A DNA stretch of 64,000 bases from Oppiella nova. Taxonomy: Eukaryota; Arthropoda; Arachnida; Sarcoptiformes; Oppiidae. Numbering within the stretch: position 1 is the first letter of the stretch; every line of letters starts with the position of its first letter. The position numbers and the translations under genes were made by a program. Positions 1 through 9,067 of the stretch are shown here, piece after piece. Under the pieces are notes generated by a model that saw nothing but the letters and a program-made list of their open reading frames with translations, was not told the DNA's origin and ran no database searches. The stretch lies in contig CAJPVJ010000011.1 in the NCBI GenBank assembly GCA_905397405.1, positions 1 through 64,000 of the forward strand, given 5' to 3'.

Positions 1-2
1 TT

Positions 3-908
3 GCCAATAGCCTAAAAGGCATCTTTACCAATGTAAATGTCGACCGCTTAAGTGAAATTGCTGTTGCTCTGATCCTCTGCTTTGTGGGTTTTGTGCTGGC
101 ACGCGTCATTTCCAATACCTTTATCCGCACCATAGGTGCGCGCTTTAATGCGCACCAACGTTTGGTTTGGCGTAGAGGTATTTTTTATTTTATTTTCTTA
201 CTGTTTGTGATTGCCAGCTTAAAAGAAGCGGGCTTTAAACTCAGCGTATTTTTAGGTGCAGCAGGGATTTTAACTGTTGCATTGGGTTTTGCCTCACAAA
301 CTTCTGCATCAAATTTAATCAGTGGCTTATTTTTAATTGGCGAAGGTTCATTTGAAGTTGGCGATACGATTCAAATTACCCTGATTCGTGGACATACCAT
401 TGAAGGTGAAGTGATTTCGATTGATTTACTTTCCGTGAAACTTTTGACTATGGACAATGTCTATGTGCGCCTCCCCAATGAGCAATTGATTCGCGCCCCC
501 GTACATAACCTATCAAAATTCCCGATACGGCGATTGTCGATTACGGTTGCAATTAACTTTAATGAGAACATCAATAAAGTTCGTGAAGTTTTAATTGATG
601 TTGCCAACGATTACCCGTTGGTATTAGCAGATCCTAAACCGCGTGTAACTGTTTCTGCCTTTGGAGAATCCTCCATTGAAATTTTATTTGCGCTGTGGTG
701 TATGCAAGCAAACTATCTACAAGTCAAAGATGAGATTCATGAGTTAATCCGAAATCGTTTTGTGGAAAATCAGATTGAAATCCCTGTACCAAAAATTGGC
801 TTTGTAGATCGTCCAAACCCAAATGAAGTTCTTCAAAATGAAGATATAGACGGTTATGCCAATAAACAGGATTTAAAATTAGAGCAACAACAAGATAAAC
901 AGCTTTAA
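3..908 (+). CDS. MscS-family mechanosensitive ion channel (5' end outside window)
   Basis: The frame is open from the left edge, so the N-terminus is missing and 301 residues are visible. A first hydrophobic helix (LSEIAVALILCFVGFVLA) and a second (IFYFIFLLFVIASL) precede a pore-helix region rich in Gly and Ala (FLGAAGILTVALGFASQ, then SNLISGLFLI). This is followed by the beta-domain signature (FEVGDTIQI) and the cytoplasmic alpha/beta domain. This order is typical of MscS channels, inner-membrane valves that open under hypo-osmotic stress. The C-terminus is polar and Gln/Lys-rich. The exact subfamily cannot be judged without the missing N-terminal region. Confidence 0.9.
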   Translation, partial: ANSLKGIFTNVNVDRLSEIAVALILCFVGFVLARVISNTFIRTIGARFNAHQRLVWRRGIFYFIFLLFVIASLKEAGFKLSVFLGAAGILTVALGFASQTSASNLISGLFLIGEGSFEVGDTIQITLIRGHTIEGEVISIDLLSVKLLTMDNVYVRLPNEQLIRAPVHNLSKFPIRRLSITVAINFNENINKVREVLIDVANDYPLVLADPKPRVTVSAFGESSIEILFALWCMQANYLQVKDEIHELIRNRFVENQIEIPVPKIGFVDRPNPNEVLQNEDIDGYANKQDLKLEQQQDKQL

Positions 909-940
909 GCAGACAACAGCGATAACCTAGAAAACAAAAG

Positions 941-970
941 TCCCTCATTTATGATTGAGGGATTTTTGTT
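941..970 (+). terminator. Intrinsic terminator after the MscS-type gene
   Basis: A 7-bp stem (TCCCTCA / TGAGGGA) with an 8-nt loop is followed directly by TTTTTGTTTT, 33 bases after the stop codon of the channel gene. Confidence 0.8.
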
Positions 971-1051
971 TTCAATTACAAAATATTTATCAAGTTTTAA
1001 ACCATCAGCTGATAAATTAATCACTTCAAAACAACAAAATGGATAATCACA

Positions 1052-1492
1052 ATGCAACTTAATCACTATTTAAACTTTGAAGGTCAGACGGAAGCTGCTT
1101 TTAATTTTTATAAATCTGTTTTTGGCGGTGAATTTTCATTTTTAAAACGTTATTCCGAACTGCCCGATGTCCAAGTGCCAGACCAAGAGAAAAACTATAT
1201 TTTACACGTTTCTTTACCGATTAATGAGTTTACCGTATTGATGGGTTCAGACACCAGCGAGCAGTTCTGTGCACCTAATAGTGCGCCATTCAGCAAAGGC
1301 ACCAACCATTATATTTCAATCAACTTAGAAGCTCACGAAGCGGATGAAGCTCAGCGATTATTTACAGCACTCTCTACCAATGGTCATATTGAAATGGCAC
1401 TAGAACCTACATTTTGGGGTGCTTTATATGGTGCTTTCACCGATCAGTTTGGTATTCGCTGGATGGTGAACTGCCAACTGAATGAAGGATAA
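1052..1492 (+). CDS. VOC-superfamily (PhnB/glyoxalase-like) protein
   Basis: A 146-residue protein of the PhnB-like branch of the vicinal-oxygen-chelate fold. It begins with the typical first strand and helix (LNHYLNFEGQTEAAFNFYKS, then FGG) and ends with the usual closing motif (FWGALYGAFTDQFGIRWMVN). Such proteins are cytoplasmic dimers with one metal or ligand site per fold. Members called 3-demethylubiquinone methyltransferase-like were named from structure rather than activity, so no reaction is assigned. It appears to be a single-gene unit, since a terminator lies upstream. The substrate is unknown. Confidence 0.85.
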   Translation: MQLNHYLNFEGQTEAAFNFYKSVFGGEFSFLKRYSELPDVQVPDQEKNYILHVSLPINEFTVLMGSDTSEQFCAPNSAPFSKGTNHYISINLEAHEADEAQRLFTALSTNGHIEMALEPTFWGALYGAFTDQFGIRWMVNCQLNEG

Positions 1493-1575
1493 TGAACAGA
1501 ATATTGCGATAGCCTATTGATTGACAATGATATAGGTTATATTGCTATTACGATAACAACGTCATTTATAACAAT

Positions 1576-2196
1576 ATGATCACTGGTCTTACCCATACCC
1601 TTCTGATTATTTTAATCACACTTGCGATTTCTTTTATTGCTTGGCAGCAACGCAATGTAATGAATCGTTTGATTTTCAATGTTTCAGCGATTAAGCATGG
1701 TCAATATGATCGCTTTTTAACCCATGGTTTTATCCATAAAGATGGTATGCATTTATTTTTCAATATGTTTACCTTGTACTTCTTTGGGCGAAATGTTGAA
1801 TGGTTTTTCCGTGATTACTTAAGTGGTATGGGCTTTGTCTTATTTTATTGTAGCGCTATCATCATTGCTGCGATTCCCAGCTATTTGCATAATCGAACCC
1901 TAAATTCATACCGAAGTTTAGGGGCTTCGGGTGCCGTTAATGCAGTATTATTTAGTGCGATTCTGTTTAATCCTTGGGGCATGATTTATATCTATATTTT
2001 ACCTGTGCCCGCGATTATTTTTGGCACGATTTATTTATGCTATAGCCTGTATGCAATCCGTTCAGGACATTCGCCATTAATCGACCACCGCGCGCATATT
2101 GCTGGTGCAATCTATGGTTTCTTATTTCCTTTACTGTTAGAACCATCATTAGCTACAGCATTTTTCTATAAATTTATTAATTCGCCATTATTCTAA
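1576..2196 (+). CDS. Rhomboid-family intramembrane serine protease
   Basis: A 206-residue membrane protein with about six hydrophobic segments. The catalytic pair of rhomboids is present: serine in the GASGA motif (S118) and histidine in AHIAGAIYG (H174). An upstream HLFFNMF segment (about residues 59-65) corresponds to the conserved HxxxN region of the second helix. Rhomboids cut other membrane proteins within or near the lipid bilayer. It is a compact six-helix form without an extra cytoplasmic domain. The substrate cannot be told from the sequence. No clear operon partner was seen. Confidence 0.92.
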   Translation: MITGLTHTLLIILITLAISFIAWQQRNVMNRLIFNVSAIKHGQYDRFLTHGFIHKDGMHLFFNMFTLYFFGRNVEWFFRDYLSGMGFVLFYCSAIIIAAIPSYLHNRTLNSYRSLGASGAVNAVLFSAILFNPWGMIYIYILPVPAIIFGTIYLCYSLYAIRSGHSPLIDHRAHIAGAIYGFLFPLLLEPSLATAFFYKFINSPLF

Positions 2197-2330
2197 ATTT
2201 CATATGGATTCAGTGATATCTAAACTGCTCTGTAAGGAAGTAAGACCTCAATATTTGAAAATTGCGCAATGATCTTAAAAGCGTTCTATCTTGAGAGAAT
2301 AAATACGACTAACTCAATCTCATCAATACT

Positions 2331-2362
2331 ATAAAAGTTGAATCCTTAGACCCAACTTTTAT
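2331..2362 (-). terminator. Hairpin between convergent genes, probable terminator
   Basis: A 10-bp perfect stem (ATAAAAGTTG / CAACTTTTAT) with a 12-nt loop lies between the ends of the rhomboid gene and the ygiD-like gene, 18 bases past the latter's stop. The U-run is short and inside the stem, so terminator strength is uncertain. Confidence 0.45.
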
Positions 2363-2379
2363 ATTCTTAACATTTGAAA

Positions 2380-3246
2380 TTAATGTTGATCAAGTCGAAA
2401 TGAGGTCATGGTTAATGAACCAGCGACGGCTTGATCATTAAAAATATGTAACTCATCTTTCTCTTCCTGTAAGCCTAAGGCATATAACATCGGATAATAA
2501 TGATCAGGTGTGGGAATCGACAATAAAAACTCAGCACCTTGCTTTTGCCAGTCAATTAAAGCTTGATGGTTATGCGTGGCTAAGAAATTTTTCATCTTTG
2601 CATCAGCTTCTAAAGCCCAATCATAACCATAATGATCATCAAATTTATCAAAGGCAATTTTGCTTAGGTTATGTACGAGATTACCACTGGCAACAATCAA
2701 TACCCCTTTACGACGTAACTGCGCTAATTGTTTAGCCAAGTCATAATGATATTGGGCACCTTGACTATAGTCGACACTCAATTGAACAACAGGAATATTG
2801 GCTTGTGGGAATACATGACATAACACGCCCCATGTTCCGTGATCTAATCCCCAACTATGATCATGATGAATTTCTATACTGTGAATTGTTTCAGTTGTTG
2901 CCTCAACCAAAGCTTTATTTCCAGTAGCAGGATATTGCACATCAAACAAAGCTTGAGGAAAACGACCAAAATCATGAATGGTTTTCGGTTGTTGCATTGC
3001 AGTGACGGCAGTACCACCTTGGGTAAGCCAATGTGCGGAAATACATAAAATTGCTGTGGGCTGTACGTCCATTTCTGCACCAATGCTGTTCCAAGTACGG
3101 GTAAAATCATTGGTTTGAATCGCATTCATGGGTGAACCATGTCCCAAAAATAGTACAGGCATGACTTCAGTATTGGGTAAAGTTGCGTTCCAGCCTTTGA
3201 GTAGCGATAAGTCACCCATTGTTTGATTTAACATTTCATCCACCAT
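2380..3246 (-). CDS. ygiD: YgiD-type extradiol dioxygenase (4,5-DOPA dioxygenase family)
   Basis: A 288-residue member of the LigB/DODA family, which opens aromatic catechol rings using a metal ion. The expected metal-binding histidines are visible in GHGSP (H36), SAHW (H72), the DHGTWG segment, GNLVHNL and DHYYPM. In E. coli, YgiD has DOPA 4,5-dioxygenase activity; the physiological substrate here is not known. A second ATG four codons inside, at 3234, has a better Shine-Dalgarno-like GGTGGA in front, so the start could be there. It is convergent with the rhomboid gene. Confidence 0.9.
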   Translation of the reverse strand: MVDEMLNQTMGDLSLLKGWNATLPNTEVMPVLFLGHGSPMNAIQTNDFTRTWNSIGAEMDVQPTAILCISAHWLTQGGTAVTAMQQPKTIHDFGRFPQALFDVQYPATGNKALVEATTETIHSIEIHHDHSWGLDHGTWGVLCHVFPQANIPVVQLSVDYSQGAQYHYDLAKQLAQLRRKGVLIVASGNLVHNLSKIAFDKFDDHYGYDWALEADAKMKNFLATHNHQALIDWQKQGAEFLLSIPTPDHYYPMLYALGLQEEKDELHIFNDQAVAGSLTMTSFRLDQH

Positions 3247-3548
3247 GAATCATCTTTGTTTAATTATCTGCTGTTCATTGTTGTAGATATATAGACTTTT
3301 CCAGCCTACAACATTGCAAAAATGCAACGATGATTTTTATAGATGCTTTTAAGTAGAGAAGGTTTACTACCTAATGATGTTATGTTGAATCAATATTGAT
3401 TTGGGCACGATACAAATAAAGCCGAATACCAATTTATATCGTTCATATCATATTCATAATAAGCAATGGCTACACCAGCTTTAACTTGAGAACAATAAAA
3501 AGCCGAACTTAAGTTCGGCTTTCATTTCAAAATCAGTACTTAGAGCAA
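3247..3548. other. Intergenic region, no gene seen
   Basis: This 302-bp AT-rich stretch lies upstream of the ygiD-like gene and downstream of the cysI pair. It should carry the ygiD promoter. Apart from the terminator at its right end I see no coding frame or RNA gene. Confidence 0.6.
3493..3528 (-). terminator. Terminator of the cysI-DUF934 unit
   Basis: A 24-bp perfect palindrome (AAAGCCGAACTT followed by its complement, 3499-3522) lies 27 bases after the DUF934 stop codon. On the minus strand it is followed by a T-rich tract (TTTTATTGTT). The symmetry may let it act in both directions. Confidence 0.75.
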
Positions 3549-4034
3549 TCAAGCACCTGTTTGATAATGTGCTTTTGGTACAGCTGTAGATGCTTGGTAA
3601 GGGTGAGTAAAATCACCTAAACCTGCTGCTGCCTCATGGATATCTTTACCTTCTTTTACAACAAAAGTATCGAAACCAGAACGCTTCATATAGTTCAAGA
3701 CATCTTTAAACACATCGCCTGTTGCACGAAGATCGCCTGTATAGCCTTGGCGACGTAACAACGCAGCAAATGAATAACCACGACCATCATTAAAACCTGC
3801 GAAATCAATAAAGATCGCATCTAACTGATCTAATGGAAACGCATTGGTTTCAGGTGAAGCATCTACGGTAAGAAATAGTGCTTTTTTTCCCGTCACATTC
3901 GCAAGCTGATCCAACTGGTCAACGGTCAACAACACATCACCTTGTGGCAATACTCCATCTTCAGCAATGATTTGATAGGTATTGTCTGCAACAGTGCCAT
4001 CTTTAGAGAGGACTTGAAGTGCGGTATTAAGCAT
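3549..4034 (-). CDS. DUF934 protein, sulfite-reductase partner
   Basis: A 161-residue protein recognised as DUF934, a family routinely found directly after sulfite reductase genes and presumed to serve sulfate assimilation. I chose the ATG at 4034 (protein begins MLNTALQV), which overlaps the end of cysI by 8 bases; a longer in-frame reading would lie deep inside cysI. A core segment (DFAGFNDGRGYSFAALLRRQ) is the family's conserved block. The overlap implies translational coupling with cysI. The molecular role is not established. It could be an assembly or electron-transfer helper, but that is inference. Confidence 0.85.
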   Translation of the reverse strand: MLNTALQVLSKDGTVADNTYQIIAEDGVLPQGDVLLTVDQLDQLANVTGKKALFLTVDASPETNAFPLDQLDAIFIDFAGFNDGRGYSFAALLRRQGYTGDLRATGDVFKDVLNYMKRSGFDTFVVKEGKDIHEAAAGLGDFTHPYQASTAVPKAHYQTGA

Positions 4035-5670
4035 ATGCGCGCTCCTTAAAAGGTTGGATACCCACTCGGCGATAAGTTTCAATAAATTCTTCACCTTCGT
4101 TACGAAGATCAAGATAAGTATTTAAAATTTCATCAATAATGTCAGGTACAGATTCTGCTGCAAATGATGGTCCTAAAATATCACCAATTGAAGCGTCATG
4201 GTCTGCATTTCCACCCAAGGTAATTTGATAGAATTCAGCGCCTTTTTTGTCCACACCCAAAATACCGATGTTGCCGACATGGTGATGACCACAAGCATTC
4301 ATACAACCTGAAATATTCAAGTCGATATGGCCTAAGTTATAGACCGTATCTAAATCATCAAAACGGCGTGTAATGGCTTCAGAAATCGGAATAGATTTGG
4401 CATTTGCCAATGAACAGAAGTCACCACCTGGGCAGCAAATGATATCGGTAATAAAACCAATATGTGCCCGAGCAAGATTATTCTTTTCAAGCGTTTGCCA
4501 TAATTCAAATAAATCTTTCTGTGGTACATCAACCAATGAAATATTTTGTTCGTGTGTGGTCCGTAATTCACCAAATGTATATTTGTCTGCAAGATCTGCA
4601 ATCAAATTCATTTCTTCAACAGTCATATCACCTGGTGCAATACCCGCACGTTTTAGTGAAATAGTGACAATACGATAGCCTGCAACTTTATGTGCATTGG
4701 TATTGATATTGAACCACTGTTTAAACTTTGGATATTCAGCAAATAAGCCACTGAAATCTTCATCTGCATAATTTTGATAATCAAACGGCATAAACTCTTC
4801 GTCTAATTTTTGCAAAATTTCAGGTTGAACTTTCAAGGTTTTAATTGTTTCAGCAAATTCAGCTTCAACTTTTTCAGCAAAAACTTGTGGTGTTAATGCT
4901 TTAACCAAAATTTTAATACGAGCTTTATATTTATTGTCACGGCGACCGTGCAAGTTATAAACACGCAGAACCGCTTCTAAATAAGCAATTAAATCTTCAC
5001 GTGGCAACCACTCACGAATCATAGAACCAATGATAGGTGTACGACCTAGGCCACCACCCACTTTGATTTTATAACCCAACTCACCTGCTTCATTACGAGT
5101 TAAATACACCCCAATGTCATGGAATGAAGTTGCTGCACGATCAATTTCTTCAAGTGCGGAAACTGCAATTTTGAACTTACGCGGTAAAAATGCAAACTCA
5201 GGATGGAATGTAGACCACTGACGAATCAATTCACACGTCGGGCGTGGATCTGCAATTTCCCCAGCAACAACACCAGCGTATTGGTCTGTTGTGGTATTAC
5301 GGATACAGTTTCCTGAAGTTTGGATCGCATGCATCTGAACAGAAGCTAAACCTTCAAGCATATCAGGCACATTTTCTAGCGCAGGCCAGTTAAACTGAAT
5401 GTTCTGACGTGTCGAAACGTGTGCATAACCACGGTCATATTCTTTGGCAAGCTCTGAAACTTTACGTAATTGTTTAGAGTTCATTAAACCGTAAGGTACA
5501 GCAATACGTAGCATTGGCGCATAACGCTGTACGTATAAACCATTTTGTAATCGTAATGGACGATACTCATCTTCAGTGAGTTTTCCAGCTAAATAACGTT
5601 CCGTTTGATCACGGAATTGTGCAACACGTTCATTGATCAGTTGCTGATCGAAATCAGTATATAAATACAT
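4027..5670 (-). CDS. cysI: Sulfite reductase, siroheme/4Fe-4S subunit
   Basis: A 547-residue nitrite/sulfite reductase hemoprotein that reduces sulfite to sulfide for cysteine synthesis. It has two ferredoxin-like half domains (residues about 1-130 and 310-400). The cluster/siroheme cysteines are in CCPGGDFC and GCMNACGHH, the conserved C-x5-C and C-x3-C pattern. Arginine- and lysine-rich substrate-site segments are present. Neither the linked flavoprotein cysJ nor cysH is nearby. The ATG has no obvious Shine-Dalgarno sequence and a consensus -10 box lies close upstream, so the leader may be very short. The DUF934 gene overlaps its end. Confidence 0.93.
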   Translation of the reverse strand: MYLYTDFDQQLINERVAQFRDQTERYLAGKLTEDEYRPLRLQNGLYVQRYAPMLRIAVPYGLMNSKQLRKVSELAKEYDRGYAHVSTRQNIQFNWPALENVPDMLEGLASVQMHAIQTSGNCIRNTTTDQYAGVVAGEIADPRPTCELIRQWSTFHPEFAFLPRKFKIAVSALEEIDRAATSFHDIGVYLTRNEAGELGYKIKVGGGLGRTPIIGSMIREWLPREDLIAYLEAVLRVYNLHGRRDNKYKARIKILVKALTPQVFAEKVEAEFAETIKTLKVQPEILQKLDEEFMPFDYQNYADEDFSGLFAEYPKFKQWFNINTNAHKVAGYRIVTISLKRAGIAPGDMTVEEMNLIADLADKYTFGELRTTHEQNISLVDVPQKDLFELWQTLEKNNLARAHIGFITDIICCPGGDFCSLANAKSIPISEAITRRFDDLDTVYNLGHIDLNISGCMNACGHHHVGNIGILGVDKKGAEFYQITLGGNADHDASIGDILGPSFAAESVPDIIDEILNTYLDLRNEGEEFIETYRRVGIQPFKERAYA

Positions 5671-5690
5671 GGCGTACAGCTAGTAGTTTC

Positions 5691-5696
5691 ATTATA
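5691..5696 (-). promoter_or_regulatory. cysI: Possible -10 box of the cysI promoter
   Basis: The minus strand reads TATAAT 20 bases before the cysI start codon, predicting a leader of only about 14 nucleotides. No good -35 hexamer stands 16-18 bases upstream, which would fit an activator-dependent promoter such as one using CysB, but no CysB site was identified. Confidence 0.35.
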
Positions 5697-5872
5697 ACGA
5701 TGCACAATATAACGAGTATTGATCTATCAAAGAAATGCTTTTTTTCCATATTTTATAGCGGTTTTATTGATAAGCATTGTGCAAAGATCGAATTGGCAAT
5801 GCTTTACGGGCAAAGCATGCTTTTATTACGTTATGGATGATTTTCTTCATTGCTTATCTTTATTTTAGATAA

Positions 5873-5903
5873 TAAAAAGAGCATATCGAATATGCCCTCT
5901 CTT
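5873..5903 (-). terminator. Probable terminator after the 62-residue gene
   Basis: On the minus strand GCATAT-TCG-ATATGC is followed by TCTTTTTATT. It lies about 110 bases beyond the stop codon of the small gene at 6013. The stem is short but the U-tract is clear. Confidence 0.45.
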
Positions 5904-6012
5904 TGATCACAGCTGTCATCCCGATACTGAACTTATTCATCCCTGTAGCTTATTGATATGTACACAGGATTGATTAAGATCAATGCCCAAAGCTGAGTTT
6001 AGCGATCTTGAG

Positions 6013-6201
6013 TTAATCCTCTGCTTTCTGCTGCTCATCACTATTTTCTAGTTTGTCTTCGGCAATTTTTGCGGCTTCATAACCTGCAAATGCGCCAGCT
6101 GCTTTTTCTAGAAAGCCAGCATCAGGATCTAACGTATCGACACTTTGCTCAGCAATCACTGCACCTGCAATTTTACCTAACTCGTCTAATAAACCGCTCA
6201 T
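6013..6201 (-). CDS. Small acidic conserved hypothetical protein (62 residues)
   Basis: I do not recognise a named family. The protein is Ala- and Glu/Asp-rich with no Cys or Trp and probably forms amphipathic helices (EKAAGAFAGYEAAKIAEDKL). It lacks a signal peptide. Coding status is supported by a Shine-Dalgarno sequence (CGGAG, nine bases before ATG), balanced composition and a terminator-like hairpin downstream. It stands alone between cysI and a DUF1543 gene. No function is proposed. Confidence 0.65.
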   Translation of the reverse strand: MSGLLDELGKIAGAVIAEQSVDTLDPDAGFLEKAAGAFAGYEAAKIAEDKLENSDEQQKAED

Positions 6202-6401
6202 TGATCACACTCCGCAGTGTTTTGTTTGAGTTTTTAGTCTACGTAAACTTGTTGAAAACATTGCGAAGTTTCTGTTGTTACACTAACTAGATTATGAGAG
6301 AGCAATGCAATGATTGATGTCAATTTTTTAAAATTAAGATACGCTTAATCTTTTAAGGCTGCAATACAGCGCCCTTTTTAAGCAGATCAAGCGATGACAA
6401 C

Positions 6402-6935
6402 TCAGATGGTCAAATAGGTATTCTCCCAAACACTTTGGTCAAGCTCTACATGAGAATCAGCATTCAAATCTACTTCAATCAATTGCACATAACGGCCATA
6501 TACCTGATCTATCGCCAGACAATCATCTACCTCTAAAACTCGATCGGTATGTGGTTTTTGCCAATGCCCTGCAAAATGCTGTTTACCCTTGGCTTTCGCT
6601 TCAATCGCATCTTGAGCAACAATCAAGATATAGCGGTGTAACTCACCAAACTCATTTGCATCATAGCCGCCTAAATTAATTAGCCAAAGCTTCTGATCTG
6701 ATGCATTCGGTTGCGCATCAGTAAAATGTATTTGATATTTCTTATTTTCAAACACTAAAGCCTGTAATTTTTGCCATGCGTCGATGTGTAAACCCTGTTG
6801 CTCACCAAACCACGCATTTTTTAATTGAGGATAAACCTCTTCAAGCGAATCTCCTACGGCAAGAACCACATCATGAACTTCAACATTGGCACGTGCATGA
6901 CGGCCACCCAGCATAACGATAAATAAACTAGACAT
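6402..6935 (-). CDS. DUF1543 domain protein
   Basis: A 177-residue cytoplasmic protein recognised as DUF1543 from its opening (LFIVMLGGRHARANVEVHD) and the block LINLGGYDANEFGELHRY. The HARAN start followed by a long acidic helix (SLEEVYPQLKNAW) is characteristic, and the second half repeats a similar H-x-D pattern. No enzymatic motif is apparent and the function is unknown. The neighbouring CPBP protease gene ends 19 bases before its start and reads in the same direction, so the two may be co-transcribed. Confidence 0.8.
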   Translation of the reverse strand: MSSLFIVMLGGRHARANVEVHDVVLAVGDSLEEVYPQLKNAWFGEQQGLHIDAWQKLQALVFENKKYQIHFTDAQPNASDQKLWLINLGGYDANEFGELHRYILIVAQDAIEAKAKGKQHFAGHWQKPHTDRVLEVDDCLAIDQVYGRYVQLIEVDLNADSHVELDQSVWENTYLTI

Positions 6936-6953
6936 ATTCAGTCACTAAAGTCA

Positions 6954-7673
6954 CTAAGTTAATGTTTGAACAAGTTTTAATAATAAAATCCCACCCACAG
7001 ATAATACGGCATTGTTCAAAAAATGAATGAGTAATACATGCCAAATATTGCGTGTCCACAAATAGATCAGATTTAAAAATAAACCTGCACTCATAAAGCT
7101 GATTGTCGCGATTAAATTTCCGTCAAAATTATGATAATGGATCAGACCAAATAATATAGAGTTCAATATAATCAGTACAATGCGCCATAACCACGGTTGG
7201 ATAAATAACTTTTGCAATAAAGTATAGCGAAACACAATATCTTCTAAAAGCGCAGTAAATAGTGGACCCAAGCTAATCACCAACAGACTGAGAAAAGGAA
7301 TATGTTCAGGATCAATCAGGCTTTTTTCTTGTGTACTCGGCCTGAGGGGTAAAAACTGACGTGTCAGTGAGATCACCACTTGTAACACGATTGCACCGAC
7401 CACCACCAAGACACTTGAGCGCCAAAAGGCTTGTTTATACTTTTGCCAATGCGTAAGCAACATATCCTTATATAAGTAGCACACTAAAATAAACAGCACG
7501 CCTCTTAAAATGGTATCGCCCAGACTAGCAGCTATCGAGATTCCAAATATTTTTTCTAAAATAAAACCATTTAAAATAATTAAAGGGATGATACAAATCG
7601 CAAATGTGTCTTTCCATCCCCAGACAATTTTTTCAGGAAAAGGTTCAGCTCGAACCCGTTGTAAAAAAGGCAT
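6954..7673 (-). CDS. CPBP-family intramembrane glutamic protease
   Basis: A 239-residue membrane protein with about seven or eight hydrophobic helices. The three CPBP motifs are present in order: EDIVFR (E144, R149; the usual second Glu is Asp), FGLIH (H179) and HFLNN (H217, N221). This is the Abi/CAAX-protease fold, a bacterial relative of Rce1. In bacteria its substrates are mostly unknown, though some members give bacteriocin immunity. It sits immediately upstream of the DUF1543 gene on the same strand. Confidence 0.88.
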   Translation of the reverse strand: MPFLQRVRAEPFPEKIVWGWKDTFAICIIPLIILNGFILEKIFGISIAASLGDTILRGVLFILVCYLYKDMLLTHWQKYKQAFWRSSVLVVVGAIVLQVVISLTRQFLPLRPSTQEKSLIDPEHIPFLSLLVISLGPLFTALLEDIVFRYTLLQKLFIQPWLWRIVLIILNSILFGLIHYHNFDGNLIATISFMSAGLFLNLIYLWTRNIWHVLLIHFLNNAVLSVGGILLLKLVQTLT

Positions 7674-7775
7674 ATTAAAAATTAACCGATTATTTTCAGT
7701 AAATTTTGGGTAATTTAGCTCATGATTTCCATGTGCTTTTTGTAGAGTTTCCCCATGATCCTGTCTAGTCCAGAA

Positions 7776-7806
7776 ATAAAAAAGCCTCTATAAAAGAGGC
7801 TTTTAA
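7776..7806 (-). terminator. Terminator of the trpF-trpB unit
   Basis: The stem AAAGCCTCT / AGAGGCTTT around a short loop stands about 20 bases after the trpB stop codon. On the minus strand it runs into TTTTTT. The flanking A-tract also makes it usable in the opposite direction. Confidence 0.8.
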
Positions 7807-7825
7807 ATTGATCGAGTAAGATGAA

Positions 7826-9067
7826 TTACATCTCGACCATTTCAACACCATCAATACGTGCAACAGTCATTAAGTCTTTGTCACCACGACCCGATACCGT
7901 CGCAATAATAATTTGATCCTTCGACATTGTTGGCGCGAGTTTAGTCACATAAGCCATTGCATGTGAACTTTCCAATGCAGGAATAATCCCTTCAATATGA
8001 GTCAAATCACGGAAGCCTTGAAGTGCTTCTGTATCATTAATTGGCACATAATTCACACGATGCATGTCTTTTAAGAAACTATGTTCAGGACCCACACCAG
8101 GATAATCCAAACCTGCAGAGATTGAATGTGTTTCAATAATCTGACCTTGCTCATCTGACATTAAATAAGTACGGTTACCATGTAAAACGCCAACATGGCC
8201 TGCATTTAATGGCGCAGAATGTTTCCCTGTTTCAATGCCTAAACCTGCGGCTTCAACACCGTACATTTTAACATCTTGATCATTTAAGAATGGATAGAAC
8301 AAGCCCATTGCATTTGAACCACCGCCGACACATGCAACCAAAGCATCTGGTAAACGACCTGCTTGCTCTTGAATTTGTTTACGTGCTTCACGTCCAATAA
8401 TCGACTGGAAATCACGTACCAATTGCGGATATGGATGTGGACCTGCAACCGTACCAATCACGTAGTAAGTCGAATCTACATTGGTTACCCAGTCACGCAT
8501 CGCTTCGTTCATGGCATCTTTTAATGTTTTAGAACCACTTTCTACAGGCACAACTGTTGCGCCAAGCAAGCGCATACGGTAGACATTCATGGCCTGACGT
8601 TTTACGTCTTCAGCACCCATGAATACCACACACTCAAGACCTAAACGCGCGGCAATTGTTGCTGTCGCCACACCATGTTGACCTGCACCCGTTTCCGCAA
8701 TAATACGTTTTTTGCCAGAAAGCTTCGCAAGTAGCGCCTGACCAATGGTGTTATTGACCTTATGTGAGCCTGTATGATTTAAGTCTTCACGTTTAAGATA
8801 AATTTGCGCACCACCCAACTCTTTCGACCATCGCTCAGCATAGTAAAGCGGACTAGGACGTCCGACATAATAAGCGAGATCACGGTCGAATTCTGCCAGA
8901 AACTGCGCATCATCTTTCATACGGAAATAGAGTTTCTCTAAATCCTCTAAAGCTGCCATTAAAGTTTCTGACACAAAACGTCCGCCATGGATACCGAAAT
9001 GCCCGTTTTGATCTGGGAATTGGGTATAGTCAATCACACTATTTTGTTGATTACTTTGCTGATCCAC
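7826..9067 (-). CDS. trpB: Tryptophan synthase beta chain
   Basis: A 413-residue PLP enzyme that joins indole and serine to make tryptophan. The PLP lysine lies in GSHKVNN (K103), the phosphate-binding loop in [10 protein letters not shown], and the family segment TGAGQHGVA is intact. The start is GTG at 9067, preceded by a strong Shine-Dalgarno AAGGAG six bases upstream. It overlaps the end of trpF by 17 bases, so the two are translationally coupled. The alpha subunit gene trpA is not in the window, although TrpB normally works as an alpha2-beta2 complex; trpA must lie elsewhere. Confidence 0.96.
   Translation of the reverse strand: MDQQSNQQNSVIDYTQFPDQNGHFGIHGGRFVSETLMAALEDLEKLYFRMKDDAQFLAEFDRDLAYYVGRPSPLYYAERWSKELGGAQIYLKREDLNHTGSHKVNNTIGQALLAKLSGKKRIIAETGAGQHGVATATIAARLGLECVVFMGAEDVKRQAMNVYRMRLLGATVVPVESGSKTLKDAMNEAMRDWVTNVDSTYYVIGTVAGPHPYPQLVRDFQSIIGREARKQIQEQAGRLPDALVACVGGGSNAMGLFYPFLNDQDVKMYGVEAAGLGIETGKHSAPLNAGHVGVLHGNRTYLMSDEQGQIIETHSISAGLDYPGVGPEHSFLKDMHRVNYVPINDTEALQGFRDLTHIEGIIPALESSHAMAYVTKLAPTMSKDQIIIATVSGRGDKDLMTVARIDGVEMVEM

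Larger units (their letters stand above)
5671..6012. other. Intergenic region upstream of cysI
   Basis: This 342-bp stretch holds a -10-like TATAAT on the minus strand (5691-5696) and a hairpin near 5877-5903. I see no gene here. Confidence 0.6.
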
